A stretch of 64,000 nt of DNA from Porticoccaceae bacterium (GTDB taxonomy: Bacteria > Pseudomonadota > Gammaproteobacteria > Pseudomonadales > Porticoccaceae). The notes below the pieces were generated by a model. That model saw nothing but the letters and a program-made list of their open reading frames with translations, had not been told where the DNA came from and searched no databases. Every line of letters starts with the position of its first letter. Position 1 is the stretch's first letter. Location: contig JAQXEN010000044.1 in NCBI GenBank assembly GCA_029250825.1, forward strand, positions 62,001-126,000. The letters run 5' to 3'. This document shows positions 43,636 through 52,083 of this stretch, one piece after another. Made by a program: the position numbers and the translations under genes.

Positions 43636-44094
43636 ATGGAAAAATCATCGAATGAAGAGTTATCTGAGACTGCTATTACTGCTTGGGCGCAATTGCTGCG
43701 TTCATCTCAAAACTTGCTTGCCAATATTGAGGCCGAGCTTAAATCAAAAAAAATGCCTCCTCTGTCTTGGTACGATGCGCTGCTCGAGTTGCGTAATCAA
43801 AAGACTAACAGATTGCGACCATTCGAACTTCAAAAGCGTATGCTGCTGACGCAATATAATATGTCTCGCTTAATTGATCGTATGGCAAGAGACGGTTTTA
43901 TCGAATGCCTGGATTGTAATGAAGACAAAAGAGGAAAGATTGTCCACATTACTCAATCTGGGCGTGCCCTATTGAGAAAAATGTGGCCAATATATAGATT
44001 AGCTATCATCAATGGGTTTGCCAGTAAACTTGATGAAAGTGAGATAGATAAACTCAGTGAAATTTTATTGAAAATAACCGTTACAGAGGATTAA
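43636..44094 (+). CDS. MarR family transcriptional regulator
   Basis: A 152-residue winged-helix regulator. The recognition part is LTQYNMSRLIDRMARDGFIE, followed by the wing DCNEDKRGKIVHITQSGRALL. MarR proteins usually repress adjacent genes and are released by small ligands or oxidation. The gene diverges from doxX-gst, with operator-like repeats between. The start has AAGG but very close to the ATG, so expression may be weak. It ends 52 bases before the convergent RND gene. Confidence 0.92.
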   Translation: MEKSSNEELSETAITAWAQLLRSSQNLLANIEAELKSKKMPPLSWYDALLELRNQKTNRLRPFELQKRMLLTQYNMSRLIDRMARDGFIECLDCNEDKRGKIVHITQSGRALLRKMWPIYRLAIINGFASKLDESEIDKLSEILLKITVTED

Positions 44095-44145
44095 TTAGTA
44101 TTTTACCCAATTACCCAAACTCTTTTAATCGCCGTAGAAAAACCA

Positions 44146-47100
44146 TCACTTTGAAATAACCATTCTCTTCTTCCAGCGAGCATTTAAATTGGCCCCGGAT
44201 AGATACAGACAGGGCACAAACACCAGTGTGACCACCGAGGCAAACAACACGCCAAAGGCCAGCGAAGCGATCATTGGAATCAAAAAGCGCGCCTGCATGC
44301 TGGTTTCAAAAAGTATCGGCGCCAGGCCAATAAAGGTTGTCAGAGAGGTCAGAATAATCGGCCGAAACCGTTCCTGCCCCGCACGCATCAGCGCTTCTTT
44401 AACCGCCAGCCCCTCTTGGCGCAGTTGATTGATCCGGTCGATTAATACCAGGTTGTCATTGACCACTACACCAGAGGCGGCCAGCACACCAAGAAACGAC
44501 AGCACACTAACATTAAGCCCCATAATAAAGTGGCCAAACACCGCGCCCATAATGCCGAAAGGCACAGCCGACAGCACCCCCAATGGTTTTAAATAGGATT
44601 TAAATTCCACTGCCATAAGGATGTAAATCATCCCTAGAGCCAGCACAAAAAGTTTGGTTGCCGCGGCAAAAAACTCATCCTGCTCGGCTAGCTGCTCATC
44701 TTTGTTGAGCACCACCTCAGGGTAGAGACGCTGCAATTCCGGGCCAATCTCACCAAACAGCACGCCGGCCATTTCATCTACGGTCAGCTTGCCTGCGGTG
44801 GGGCGCGCCAAAACTTTGACACTGCGCTGGCGATCCTGGCGATTGATCCGCGTATAGCCGGGCACGTAGTTAGCGTCAGCAACTGAGTAAAAAGGCACCT
44901 CAGCGCCACTTGGGGTGCGGATACGCATGCTGTCGAGAGTGTCCACCTGAGAGCGCTCCTGTTTTGGATATCGCACCATCACCCGCACATCATCGCGACC
45001 CCGGGGCACCCGCTGGGCTTCGGCACCGTAAAAACCATGGCGTACCTGACGAGCAATATCGGCTAAACCAATGCCAAAATTATTCGCGAAGGGGCGCAGG
45101 TTGATATCAATATCCGAGCGTCCGGAGTGAATATCATCCCGAATGTTACGCGCTCCGGGAATATCTCCCATACGCTTTTTTAAGAACAGGGCTGCCGCCG
45201 TGAGCTGATCGAGATTTTTCGAGGTCAATACCGCGGTGAGGCGCGCGCCATTGCCACGGCCGGCAGCGGAGGCGTTGACACTAAAGGTCTTGGCCTCGGG
45301 GATTTCCCCGATCAGACTCTGCCAGCGCTCCCCAACCAAGGTTGGACTCACCTGACCACTCATATCGGGCTGCAATTCCAGCATCAGGCGAATGGTATCG
45401 CCGTACATAAACGACAGCTGATTGGCCACCAGATCGTCGGTGTCGATCTGGGACTTGATCGCCGGGTCGCTGGCTAATAGTTTCGCCGCGCGCTCGGCTC
45501 TCTGAGTAATTTCAACTTTTCCTTCAGCGGAGTAACCGTCGGGCATTTCGATGCGCATTGAGATAAAGTCTGAGGGCACATCGGGCATAAAGCGCTGCTT
45601 AATATATCCGGCACTGACCAGAGTGATGGACAGCGCAAAGGCCAGGCAAAAACCGATCAGAGTTAGGGCACGCCAGTCTAGGGCTCTCTCTAAAAACGGT
45701 CGGTAAATATTTTGCGCAACGAGCACCAGACCATCGGCAAACTTTTTTCTGACGCGGCGAATGGCTATACCGGTCTTGGTGGTGGCCGGTTTTTCAGGCT
45801 GCATCTTGGCCAGGTGCGAAGGCAGAATCCAGAATGACTCCACCAGGGAAAAAGACAGGGCGACTAATGTGACCGCTGGAATGGCCCAGAGAAATTTAGG
45901 CCACATGCCGGGCAAAAATAACATCGGCAAAAACACAATCATGGTGCTGACCACGGCCAGCAGTACCGGCTTGGAGACCGCCTGAGCACCCAGTCGCGCG
46001 GCGCTGTCGCCGTCATAACCGAGCTGTTGATGGCGATAGATACTCTCGCCGACAATAATCGCATCGTCGACAATAATTCCGAGAATCAGCAGAAATGCAA
46101 ACATCGACATCATATTCAATGTCAGGCCCATACTGGGAAGGATCCACAGGGCGCCCATATAGGCGATGGCGATACCTAAGGCCACCCAAAAGGCCAGCTG
46201 CGGGCGCAGAAAGAGCATCAGCACCACAAATACCAGAATCAATCCGCCGAAGGCATTCTTCGACAGCAGCGCCAGTCGCCCAGAGAACATATTCGAAAAA
46301 TCTTTCCAGGTCTGTAACTGTAGGCCCGGCGGCAGAAAGGTTGAACCGGCATTAACATAGTCTTTCACCGCTTGGGTGGTGGCCACTACATCGGGATCTT
46401 TGCCCACCGTGATACCGAGGAAAATCGCATTGGCACCATTGAAGCGGGTGCGCAGATTGCGCTCTTCGAAGCCATCGATAACGGTGGCCACATCTTCAAT
46501 CTTAATCTCAGTGCCATCGGCGCGGCTGGAGACAACGATCTGATTGAAGTCTTCTTCGTAATAGGCCTGACCGCGGGTTTGAATTTGAATGTCGCCGCTG
46601 TCGGCACGAATCGTACCAGCTGGTAGATTAAGTGATGACTGGCGAACTGCCGCGACCACATCATTGAAGGAAATGCCATAGCGACGCATATCCATTTCAG
46701 ACAACTCAATGTCAATCTGTGGTTGGCGTACGCCCCAGAGTTCGACAAAATCCACATCTGGCAGGGCCGCCAAATCATTGCGGATGCGTTGACCATATTC
46801 CCGCAGCACGGCTTCCCCGGCATCACCAAACAGGGCCACACGAATGACCTCTTCACGTATCTTTTGTTCGCTAATAATGGCGCGTTCGGCATCGCTGGGG
46901 AATGTGATAATGGCATCCACCCGGGCTTTGATATCATTGATCATATCGGGCATATGGTAACCGTCGGCGATTTCCACGGTGACCTTGCCGCTGCTCTGAC
47001 GAGCCTGACTGCGAATATGCTTGATACCTTCGAGGTTGTAGATCGCCTCTTCGATACGCACCACAATCTGTTCTTCTACTTCCCGTGGCCCGGCACCGGG

Positions 47101-47256
47101 GTAGGGCATGGAGATATTGATTAGATTAATCGTTGTGGAGGGAAAGACCTCTTTACCCATGCCCATGGCGCCAATAATGCCAGAGGCCAAAATCAGCAGC
47201 ATCAGCAGATTTGCCGCGATCGGGTTGCGCACAAACCAGGCGATGGAGGCATTCAT
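44146..47256 (-). CDS. RND efflux transporter permease
   Basis: A 1036-residue inner-membrane pump of the AcrB/HAE superfamily. The N-terminus is the typical first helix (FVRNPIAANLLMLLILASG). The proton-relay aspartates are in GIIVDDAIIVGES near residue 405. Two repeats of six helices with large periplasmic loops are visible, and the second has ASGVVVNDNLVLIDRIN. The substrate cannot be inferred. It overlaps the upstream fusion-protein gene by 4 bases. No outer-membrane factor gene is adjacent. Confidence 0.95.
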   Translation of the reverse strand: MNASIAWFVRNPIAANLLMLLILASGIIGAMGMGKEVFPSTTINLINISMPYPGAGPREVEEQIVVRIEEAIYNLEGIKHIRSQARQSSGKVTVEIADGYHMPDMINDIKARVDAIITFPSDAERAIISEQKIREEVIRVALFGDAGEAVLREYGQRIRNDLAALPDVDFVELWGVRQPQIDIELSEMDMRRYGISFNDVVAAVRQSSLNLPAGTIRADSGDIQIQTRGQAYYEEDFNQIVVSSRADGTEIKIEDVATVIDGFEERNLRTRFNGANAIFLGITVGKDPDVVATTQAVKDYVNAGSTFLPPGLQLQTWKDFSNMFSGRLALLSKNAFGGLILVFVVLMLFLRPQLAFWVALGIAIAYMGALWILPSMGLTLNMMSMFAFLLILGIIVDDAIIVGESIYRHQQLGYDGDSAARLGAQAVSKPVLLAVVSTMIVFLPMLFLPGMWPKFLWAIPAVTLVALSFSLVESFWILPSHLAKMQPEKPATTKTGIAIRRVRKKFADGLVLVAQNIYRPFLERALDWRALTLIGFCLAFALSITLVSAGYIKQRFMPDVPSDFISMRIEMPDGYSAEGKVEITQRAERAAKLLASDPAIKSQIDTDDLVANQLSFMYGDTIRLMLELQPDMSGQVSPTLVGERWQSLIGEIPEAKTFSVNASAAGRGNGARLTAVLTSKNLDQLTAAALFLKKRMGDIPGARNIRDDIHSGRSDIDINLRPFANNFGIGLADIARQVRHGFYGAEAQRVPRGRDDVRVMVRYPKQERSQVDTLDSMRIRTPSGAEVPFYSVADANYVPGYTRINRQDRQRSVKVLARPTAGKLTVDEMAGVLFGEIGPELQRLYPEVVLNKDEQLAEQDEFFAAATKLFVLALGMIYILMAVEFKSYLKPLGVLSAVPFGIMGAVFGHFIMGLNVSVLSFLGVLAASGVVVNDNLVLIDRINQLRQEGLAVKEALMRAGQERFRPIILTSLTTFIGLAPILFETSMQARFLIPMIASLAFGVLFASVVTLVFVPCLYLSGANLNARWKKRMVISK

Positions 47257-48476
47257 AGTAGGTCAGCGCTGTTTGTTGGAGGGTTTTTGACTACAGGCCT
47301 AGTTGCGGTTGCGCTGGCGGCTGAAACATCAACTCGCATACCCGGCACCGGCAGGGCAATGCGGGTGCCGACAATGCGAGTACCCGGAGCAAAGCTGTTG
47401 GTTACCACCGAGTTAGTATCCGCCTGCACTATTGTGAGTCTGGCAAAGCTCACTTCATTATCGTCATTTAACACCAGTACCTCATTGCCGCGATAGATGA
47501 TGCGCTTTGGCAGCTCTATGGCATTGTCCATCTGTCGACCGGCAATCTCGGCCTCCACAAAGAGTCCAATACTGAGGGGCGGTCGATCGCTGTTGGGATC
47601 GGTTTTAAAGGGGTTTTGCACCTCGGCCACGGCATAGGTCATGCGACTCTGAATATCGATGGAGGCCTCGGTGCGAACAATCTTACCTTGCCACTTATAG
47701 GTCTTGCCGCCAACGCTGCGCTGCAGTACCACCTCTGGATAGCTGGCAGTTTGCGCGTCTTCAAAATTTACTGGCAGATCAATCAACGCCGCCTGGCGAT
47801 CTGTCAGGGGCAGACGCACTTCGACTACGTCGGTGCTGTAGATCTTGGCGATCGGCGTGCCTGGAGTAATGTACTGACCCAGATTGACAAGAGTCTGTCG
47901 GATACGCCCCTGAAATGGCGTGGTTATAGCGGTTCTACGAAGATCCAGTTTGGCCTTAGCCAAATCGGCACGGGCTGACTCGAGGGAAGCTTTGGCAGAG
48001 GCCAGTTGCGGCGCGCGCAAAAACAGCGCGTTGGCACTATTATCCCCGAGGTCGCGCCACTCTCGCTTGGCCTGACGGGAGCGACCCTGCTCCATTGCCA
48101 CCAGCTCTTCGGCTTTGGCGACCTGAGCTTGGGCGCGGATCACGGCAAACTGATAGTCGCTGTCTTCCAGCTGAATCAGTTGATCTCCCTGACGAAAAAA
48201 GCTGCCATCGGCATAGGCCTCTGCAACGGCGACCACTTTGCCTGAGACCTGAGACACTAGGCTGATTTCTCGCCGCGGTGCTACCGTGCCCTGAGAGGCA
48301 ATACCTGGGCGCAATGTTTGCGGAGTGGCATCAATGACCTCAACCACCAACCGCGGCGGTGGCAGGCGTTTGACCCTTTCGGGCTGGGGTTTGAGGGTTG
48401 CCACACCGACAATAAATAGAATGCCCATCACAAGCACGGCGATGGTTATCTTTCCCTGGCGGTTAAACAATGGCAT
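47253..48476 (-). CDS. RND efflux periplasmic adaptor (membrane fusion protein)
   Basis: A 407-residue adaptor linking the RND pump to an outer-membrane channel. It has an N-terminal anchor helix (ITIAVLVMGILFIVGVAT), the lipoyl-like halves (ISLVSQVSGKVVAVAEAYADGSFF, core GKVVAVAEAYADGSF; and ITTPFQGRIRQTLVNLGQYI, core TPFQGRIRQTLVNLG) around a coiled hairpin of about residues 110-165. The stop overlaps the permease start. Expression probably begins upstream of 48476. Confidence 0.93.
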   Translation of the reverse strand: MPLFNRQGKITIAVLVMGILFIVGVATLKPQPERVKRLPPPRLVVEVIDATPQTLRPGIASQGTVAPRREISLVSQVSGKVVAVAEAYADGSFFRQGDQLIQLEDSDYQFAVIRAQAQVAKAEELVAMEQGRSRQAKREWRDLGDNSANALFLRAPQLASAKASLESARADLAKAKLDLRRTAITTPFQGRIRQTLVNLGQYITPGTPIAKIYSTDVVEVRLPLTDRQAALIDLPVNFEDAQTASYPEVVLQRSVGGKTYKWQGKIVRTEASIDIQSRMTYAVAEVQNPFKTDPNSDRPPLSIGLFVEAEIAGRQMDNAIELPKRIIYRGNEVLVLNDDNEVSFARLTIVQADTNSVVTNSFAPGTRIVGTRIALPVPGMRVDVSAASATATRPVVKNPPTNSADLL

Positions 48477-48609
48477 TTACAAACCTTTTGGATAATTAGT
48501 CTTGGTACTGTTTTAATCAAGCACCTGACAACGGGCTTCAGGCCCATTAGTTGACGCTGAGTTATACAGAAGCGTGCCAATTTATACGCGCCCAAGCAAT
48601 CGCCGGATG

Positions 48610-49893
48610 CTAACGGCTCTGCTGCGGGCTGCTGTACTCATCGCGATCCGATACTTCGTTAAAGACGGCTTCATCGAGCAGGCCCTCGCTCTTGGCCACT
48701 ACCGTGGTCACCATGCCATCACCGGTAACATTGACCACCGTTCGCATCATATCCAGCAAGCGGTCAACCCCGATAATCAAGCCAATACCTTCCACCGGTA
48801 AGCCCACCTGCTGCAGCACCATCGACAGCATTATAAGACCCACTCCGGGGACACCGGCAGTGCCAATCGAGGCCAGAGTAGCCGTCGCAATTACCGCAAG
48901 ATACTCACTTATACCGAGATCGAGACCATAGGCCTGGGCGATAAACACGGTGGCCACACCTTGCATAATTGCGGTGCCATCCATATTAATGGTGGCGCCC
49001 AGAGGCACAGTAAATGAGGCAATGGAGTTGTCCACACCAACCCGCTTCTCCACCACATTCATGGTGATCGGCATGGTTGCATTGCTCGATGAGGTACTAA
49101 AGGCAAATAGCATGGCCGGGCGCATATTCTTAATTAAAGTCAGGGGATTTAAGCCGGTAAAGAATCGGAAAATACTGGTGTAGACGGCACCTGCATGGAT
49201 AAGCAGTACTAGCGTCACGGTCATAAAGTACAGCGCCAGATTGAAGATCGCCGTGAAGCCCTCTTGGGTAAACAGCTTTGCCAGCAGGCAGAACACACCG
49301 AAGGGCGCCAGATGCATAAGGATAGTGACCATACGCATAATCACTTCATTAAAAGTTTGGAAGCCCGCCAGAGTGGACTTTCCGGCAGCCCCTGCCTGAG
49401 TAATCGCCACACCGACCAAAATAGCAAAGACAATAATCTGTAGCATATTGCCATCAGACATGGCCTGAATCGGGTTAGTGGGGAAGATGCCGATCAGCAC
49501 ATCTTTAAAGGCCGGCGGAGTCGCTGCCACATAGCTTGCGGTCGCGGTAGTATCTATACCCATGCCCGGGTTAATAATGTTTGCCAGCGACAGGGCAATG
49601 GTAATTGCGACGGCAGTGGTAAACAGATAGAGGGCTAGGGTTTTAAAGGCGATGCGGCCCATCTTCACATTTTCTCCCATAGCCGCGGAACCACAGACTA
49701 GAGAGACGAACACCAGTGGCACAACTAAAAGCTTCAGTGAGGCAATAAAAATACGCCCCACCACATCAAAAACATACTCCACCACCCAGGCGGTGAGCGG
49801 TCCGGGGCCGCTGCCATCGCTGACCATATTGAGTATCAGACCAACGGCAATGCCGAGGGCCATACCGAAAAGGATTTTTGACGAGAGTTGCAT
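48610..49893 (-). CDS. Dicarboxylate/amino acid:cation symporter (DAACS)
   Basis: A 427-residue sodium- or proton-coupled carrier of the glutamate/C4-dicarboxylate family. Motifs are the serine-rich hairpin STSSSNATMP, TVPLGATINMDGTAI, GVPGVGLIML and DRLLDMMRTVVNVTGD, which carry the substrate and cation ligands. The arginine in MMRT favours acidic substrates (aspartate, glutamate or C4 acids). The ATG at 49893 has AGGA upstream; a longer frame to 49926 is rejected. Confidence 0.94.
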   Translation of the reverse strand: MQLSSKILFGMALGIAVGLILNMVSDGSGPGPLTAWVVEYVFDVVGRIFIASLKLLVVPLVFVSLVCGSAAMGENVKMGRIAFKTLALYLFTTAVAITIALSLANIINPGMGIDTTATASYVAATPPAFKDVLIGIFPTNPIQAMSDGNMLQIIVFAILVGVAITQAGAAGKSTLAGFQTFNEVIMRMVTILMHLAPFGVFCLLAKLFTQEGFTAIFNLALYFMTVTLVLLIHAGAVYTSIFRFFTGLNPLTLIKNMRPAMLFAFSTSSSNATMPITMNVVEKRVGVDNSIASFTVPLGATINMDGTAIMQGVATVFIAQAYGLDLGISEYLAVIATATLASIGTAGVPGVGLIMLSMVLQQVGLPVEGIGLIIGVDRLLDMMRTVVNVTGDGMVTTVVAKSEGLLDEAVFNEVSDRDEYSSPQQSR

Positions 49894-49947
49894 TGTTGAG
49901 TTCCTACCTTGGTTTGATGTTCCCACCGCAGCCTGCGGGGGGCTTTG

Positions 49948-51282
49948 TTATCGATTATTCGTTATCCAGGCTAAAAAGCGAAGCTTGAATTCTGGCACTC
50001 GCCAGATCAATAGCATTAAAAATAGCAAATTAGCGGCCGACATAAGAGCAAAAAACTGGGGAATACTCATCTGCACAATACTCAGACAGACAATGCCGAT
50101 CAATGCTCCTGAAACCATAAATATGGCATTAAACACATTGTTCGCGGCAATCACCCGCGCCCGCTTATGGCTCTCGGTGCGCGACTGCACCATAGCGTAT
50201 AAGGGCACGATAAACATGCCGCCAAACATGCCGATGGCGGCTAGATCGACAAATATTCTGACACCGCCACTGAGACTTAAGAACTGCAGTGGCATTACTG
50301 CGCTTACTGTCGCGTTAGCCAGCTGATAACTGGTCGAGGCAAAGAACAGATCGGCACTAAACAGGGTTAGTCCAATCGCGCCGAAGGGAATCAATCCGGG
50401 CTCCACCTGACGGCCAGATATTTTGGCGCAGAGCAGGGAGCCAATCGCCACACCAACAATAAAGGCACCCAATAGCACCGAGATCAAAGTGGCATGGCCC
50501 TGAAGTATGGATACCGCAAAATTGGGCACCTGAGTTAAAAAGCTGCCGCCAAATAACCAAAACCAAGAGATGCCCATAATGCAGTAGAACACAGTCATAT
50601 TTTTCCGTGCCAGGCGGATATTGCGCGCCGCGTCAGCAATAGGATTGAGACTTATGGAAATGTCGCTACCCTCTGCCGGCGCGTCCGGGATCGCACAGCT
50701 GGCACGCCAGCCGATCACCGCCAACATAACTGCAGCAGCACCAACCAACAGTGCGCCACCCTCGTAGCTCACCAGCCAGGCCCCCATTAAGGTACCGATC
50801 AAAATTGAGGTAAAGGTGCCCATACCCACTTGGGCATTGCCCGCCATTAGTTCTTCAGTGGCGAGATGTTGGGGAATAATCGAGTACTTAATGGGCCCGA
50901 AAAATGCCGATTGCACACCCAGCATAAATAACACCCCGAGCATTAGAGTGATATCGCTGCTGTACAGGGCATAGCTGCCCGTCAGCATGATAATAATCTC
51001 GGCAAACTTGATCCGCCGGATCAACCAGGCCTTATCGTATTTGTCCGCTAACTGGCCGGCAGTGGTAGAGAACAGAAAGAACGGCAGGATAAAAAGGCCA
51101 GCAGCCAGATTGGTGAGGAAGTTGGTATTGCTTTCAGATGCCGATAGGCCGCTGCTAACAATAATCACCAACAGGGCATTTTTAAACAGATTGTCGTTGA
51201 GTGCCCCGAGAAACTGAGTAACAAAAAACGGCAGGAAGCGCCGTTGGCGAAACAGATAAAACTGGCCCTGTTGTCTATTCAC
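49948..51282 (-). CDS. MFS transporter, LplT-like
   Basis: A 444-residue MFS carrier with about 12 helices. FFVTQFLGALNDNLFKNALLV at the N-terminus is the hallmark of lysophospholipid transporter (LplT)-type proteins, which flip lysophospholipids inward for acylation. In some relatives the carrier is fused to the Aas acyltransferase; here the ORF ends at the transporter and no acyltransferase gene is adjacent. Its start at 51282 follows a short AT-rich leader. Confidence 0.9.
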   Translation of the reverse strand: MNRQQGQFYLFRQRRFLPFFVTQFLGALNDNLFKNALLVIIVSSGLSASESNTNFLTNLAAGLFILPFFLFSTTAGQLADKYDKAWLIRRIKFAEIIIMLTGSYALYSSDITLMLGVLFMLGVQSAFFGPIKYSIIPQHLATEELMAGNAQVGMGTFTSILIGTLMGAWLVSYEGGALLVGAAAVMLAVIGWRASCAIPDAPAEGSDISISLNPIADAARNIRLARKNMTVFYCIMGISWFWLFGGSFLTQVPNFAVSILQGHATLISVLLGAFIVGVAIGSLLCAKISGRQVEPGLIPFGAIGLTLFSADLFFASTSYQLANATVSAVMPLQFLSLSGGVRIFVDLAAIGMFGGMFIVPLYAMVQSRTESHKRARVIAANNVFNAIFMVSGALIGIVCLSIVQMSIPQFFALMSAANLLFLMLLIWRVPEFKLRFLAWITNNR

Positions 51283-51381
51283 AGCGTTGCCCTATTAATT
51301 ATTATTTTTATTGAGGGGGTGGCAGAACTCACCTTGGGGTTCGTCATCGAGAGCAGCATACTACATTAATTAACTCGAGAA

Positions 51382-51780
51382 TTAGTCATCACGGGACAGA
51401 TGGGCCAAGGATGCCGCATTCCTTTCCCAGTTTTGGCCATCAAAGATATCCACCGCAATAGAGTCAACAGCGCTGCGATCAAGGCAGCGCAGATTGACGC
51501 TAAATCCATCTGGGTTAGAGCGTGGCGTATAAAAGGCCTTTATACCGCAGTGTTTGCAGAACGTGTGCTGGGCAGCGCCGGTATTAAAGGTATAAGTGCT
51601 GATCGCACTCTCACCGCTAAGCAACCGAAACCTGGAGGCCGGCACAATCATTTGGTCACCGCCGCTCATATAGCAGATTGAGCAATTGCAGGCATGGGCA
51701 TGCAGCTGGCTGGGGGCGTCAATTTCAAATTTGACCGCGCCGCAGTGGCAGGCGCCCTGATGGGTCTTTAAATCGCACAT
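51382..51780 (-). CDS. GFA (glutathione-dependent formaldehyde-activating) family protein
   Basis: A 132-residue zinc-binding CENP-V/GFA-fold protein. The cysteines are in GACHCGAVKFEI, HACNCSICYMSGG and FCKHCGIKAFYTP. The members' biochemical role is unproved and many do not act on glutathione. The ATG at 51780 matches the family start; a longer frame to 51888 would add 36 residues with no similarity. Confidence 0.9.
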   Translation of the reverse strand: MCDLKTHQGACHCGAVKFEIDAPSQLHAHACNCSICYMSGGDQMIVPASRFRLLSGESAISTYTFNTGAAQHTFCKHCGIKAFYTPRSNPDGFSVNLRCLDRSAVDSIAVDIFDGQNWERNAASLAHLSRDD

Positions 51781-52083
51781 CCCGATCTCACTCCTCAGCG
51801 AATGTAAAAGTAGATTGTAAGCCTTATCAATCCCGAGTGCCGAAAAGCTTCGAGCTGCGCGCCTCAATATGGGTTGAGTCGCTAACACCTTGGCGCCTGT
51901 CAGGCAAACCGGCAGTGGCCAGATAGCTGATCCAATTGGGACGGGATTAACGTAAATGGTCTAAACGTAAAAAGTTATACGTTACGGTCTAACAACTATG
52001 TTAGGGTGACCGACGCTAAGTTACAAACTTAGTGTAAAAACTAAAAAAAACACTTCAAACTTCAAATATCTCGGGGGAGATTT
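51781..52083. other. Leader region of the TonB-dependent receptor gene
   Basis: About 300 bases between the divergent GFA and receptor genes. It contains three inverted repeats at 51964-52032, then an A-rich stretch and the ribosome site. I do not recognise a known riboswitch. Confidence 0.6.
51964..52032. repeat. Three consecutive inverted repeats before the receptor gene
   Basis: Repeat 1 is AACGTA...TACGTT (51964-51983); repeat 2 is CTAACA-ACTA-TGTTAG (51989-52004); repeat 3 is CTAAGT-TACAA-ACTTAG (52016-52032). GGTCTAA also occurs twice (51958 and 51986). They could be regulator sites or a structured RNA leader. Confidence 0.7.
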
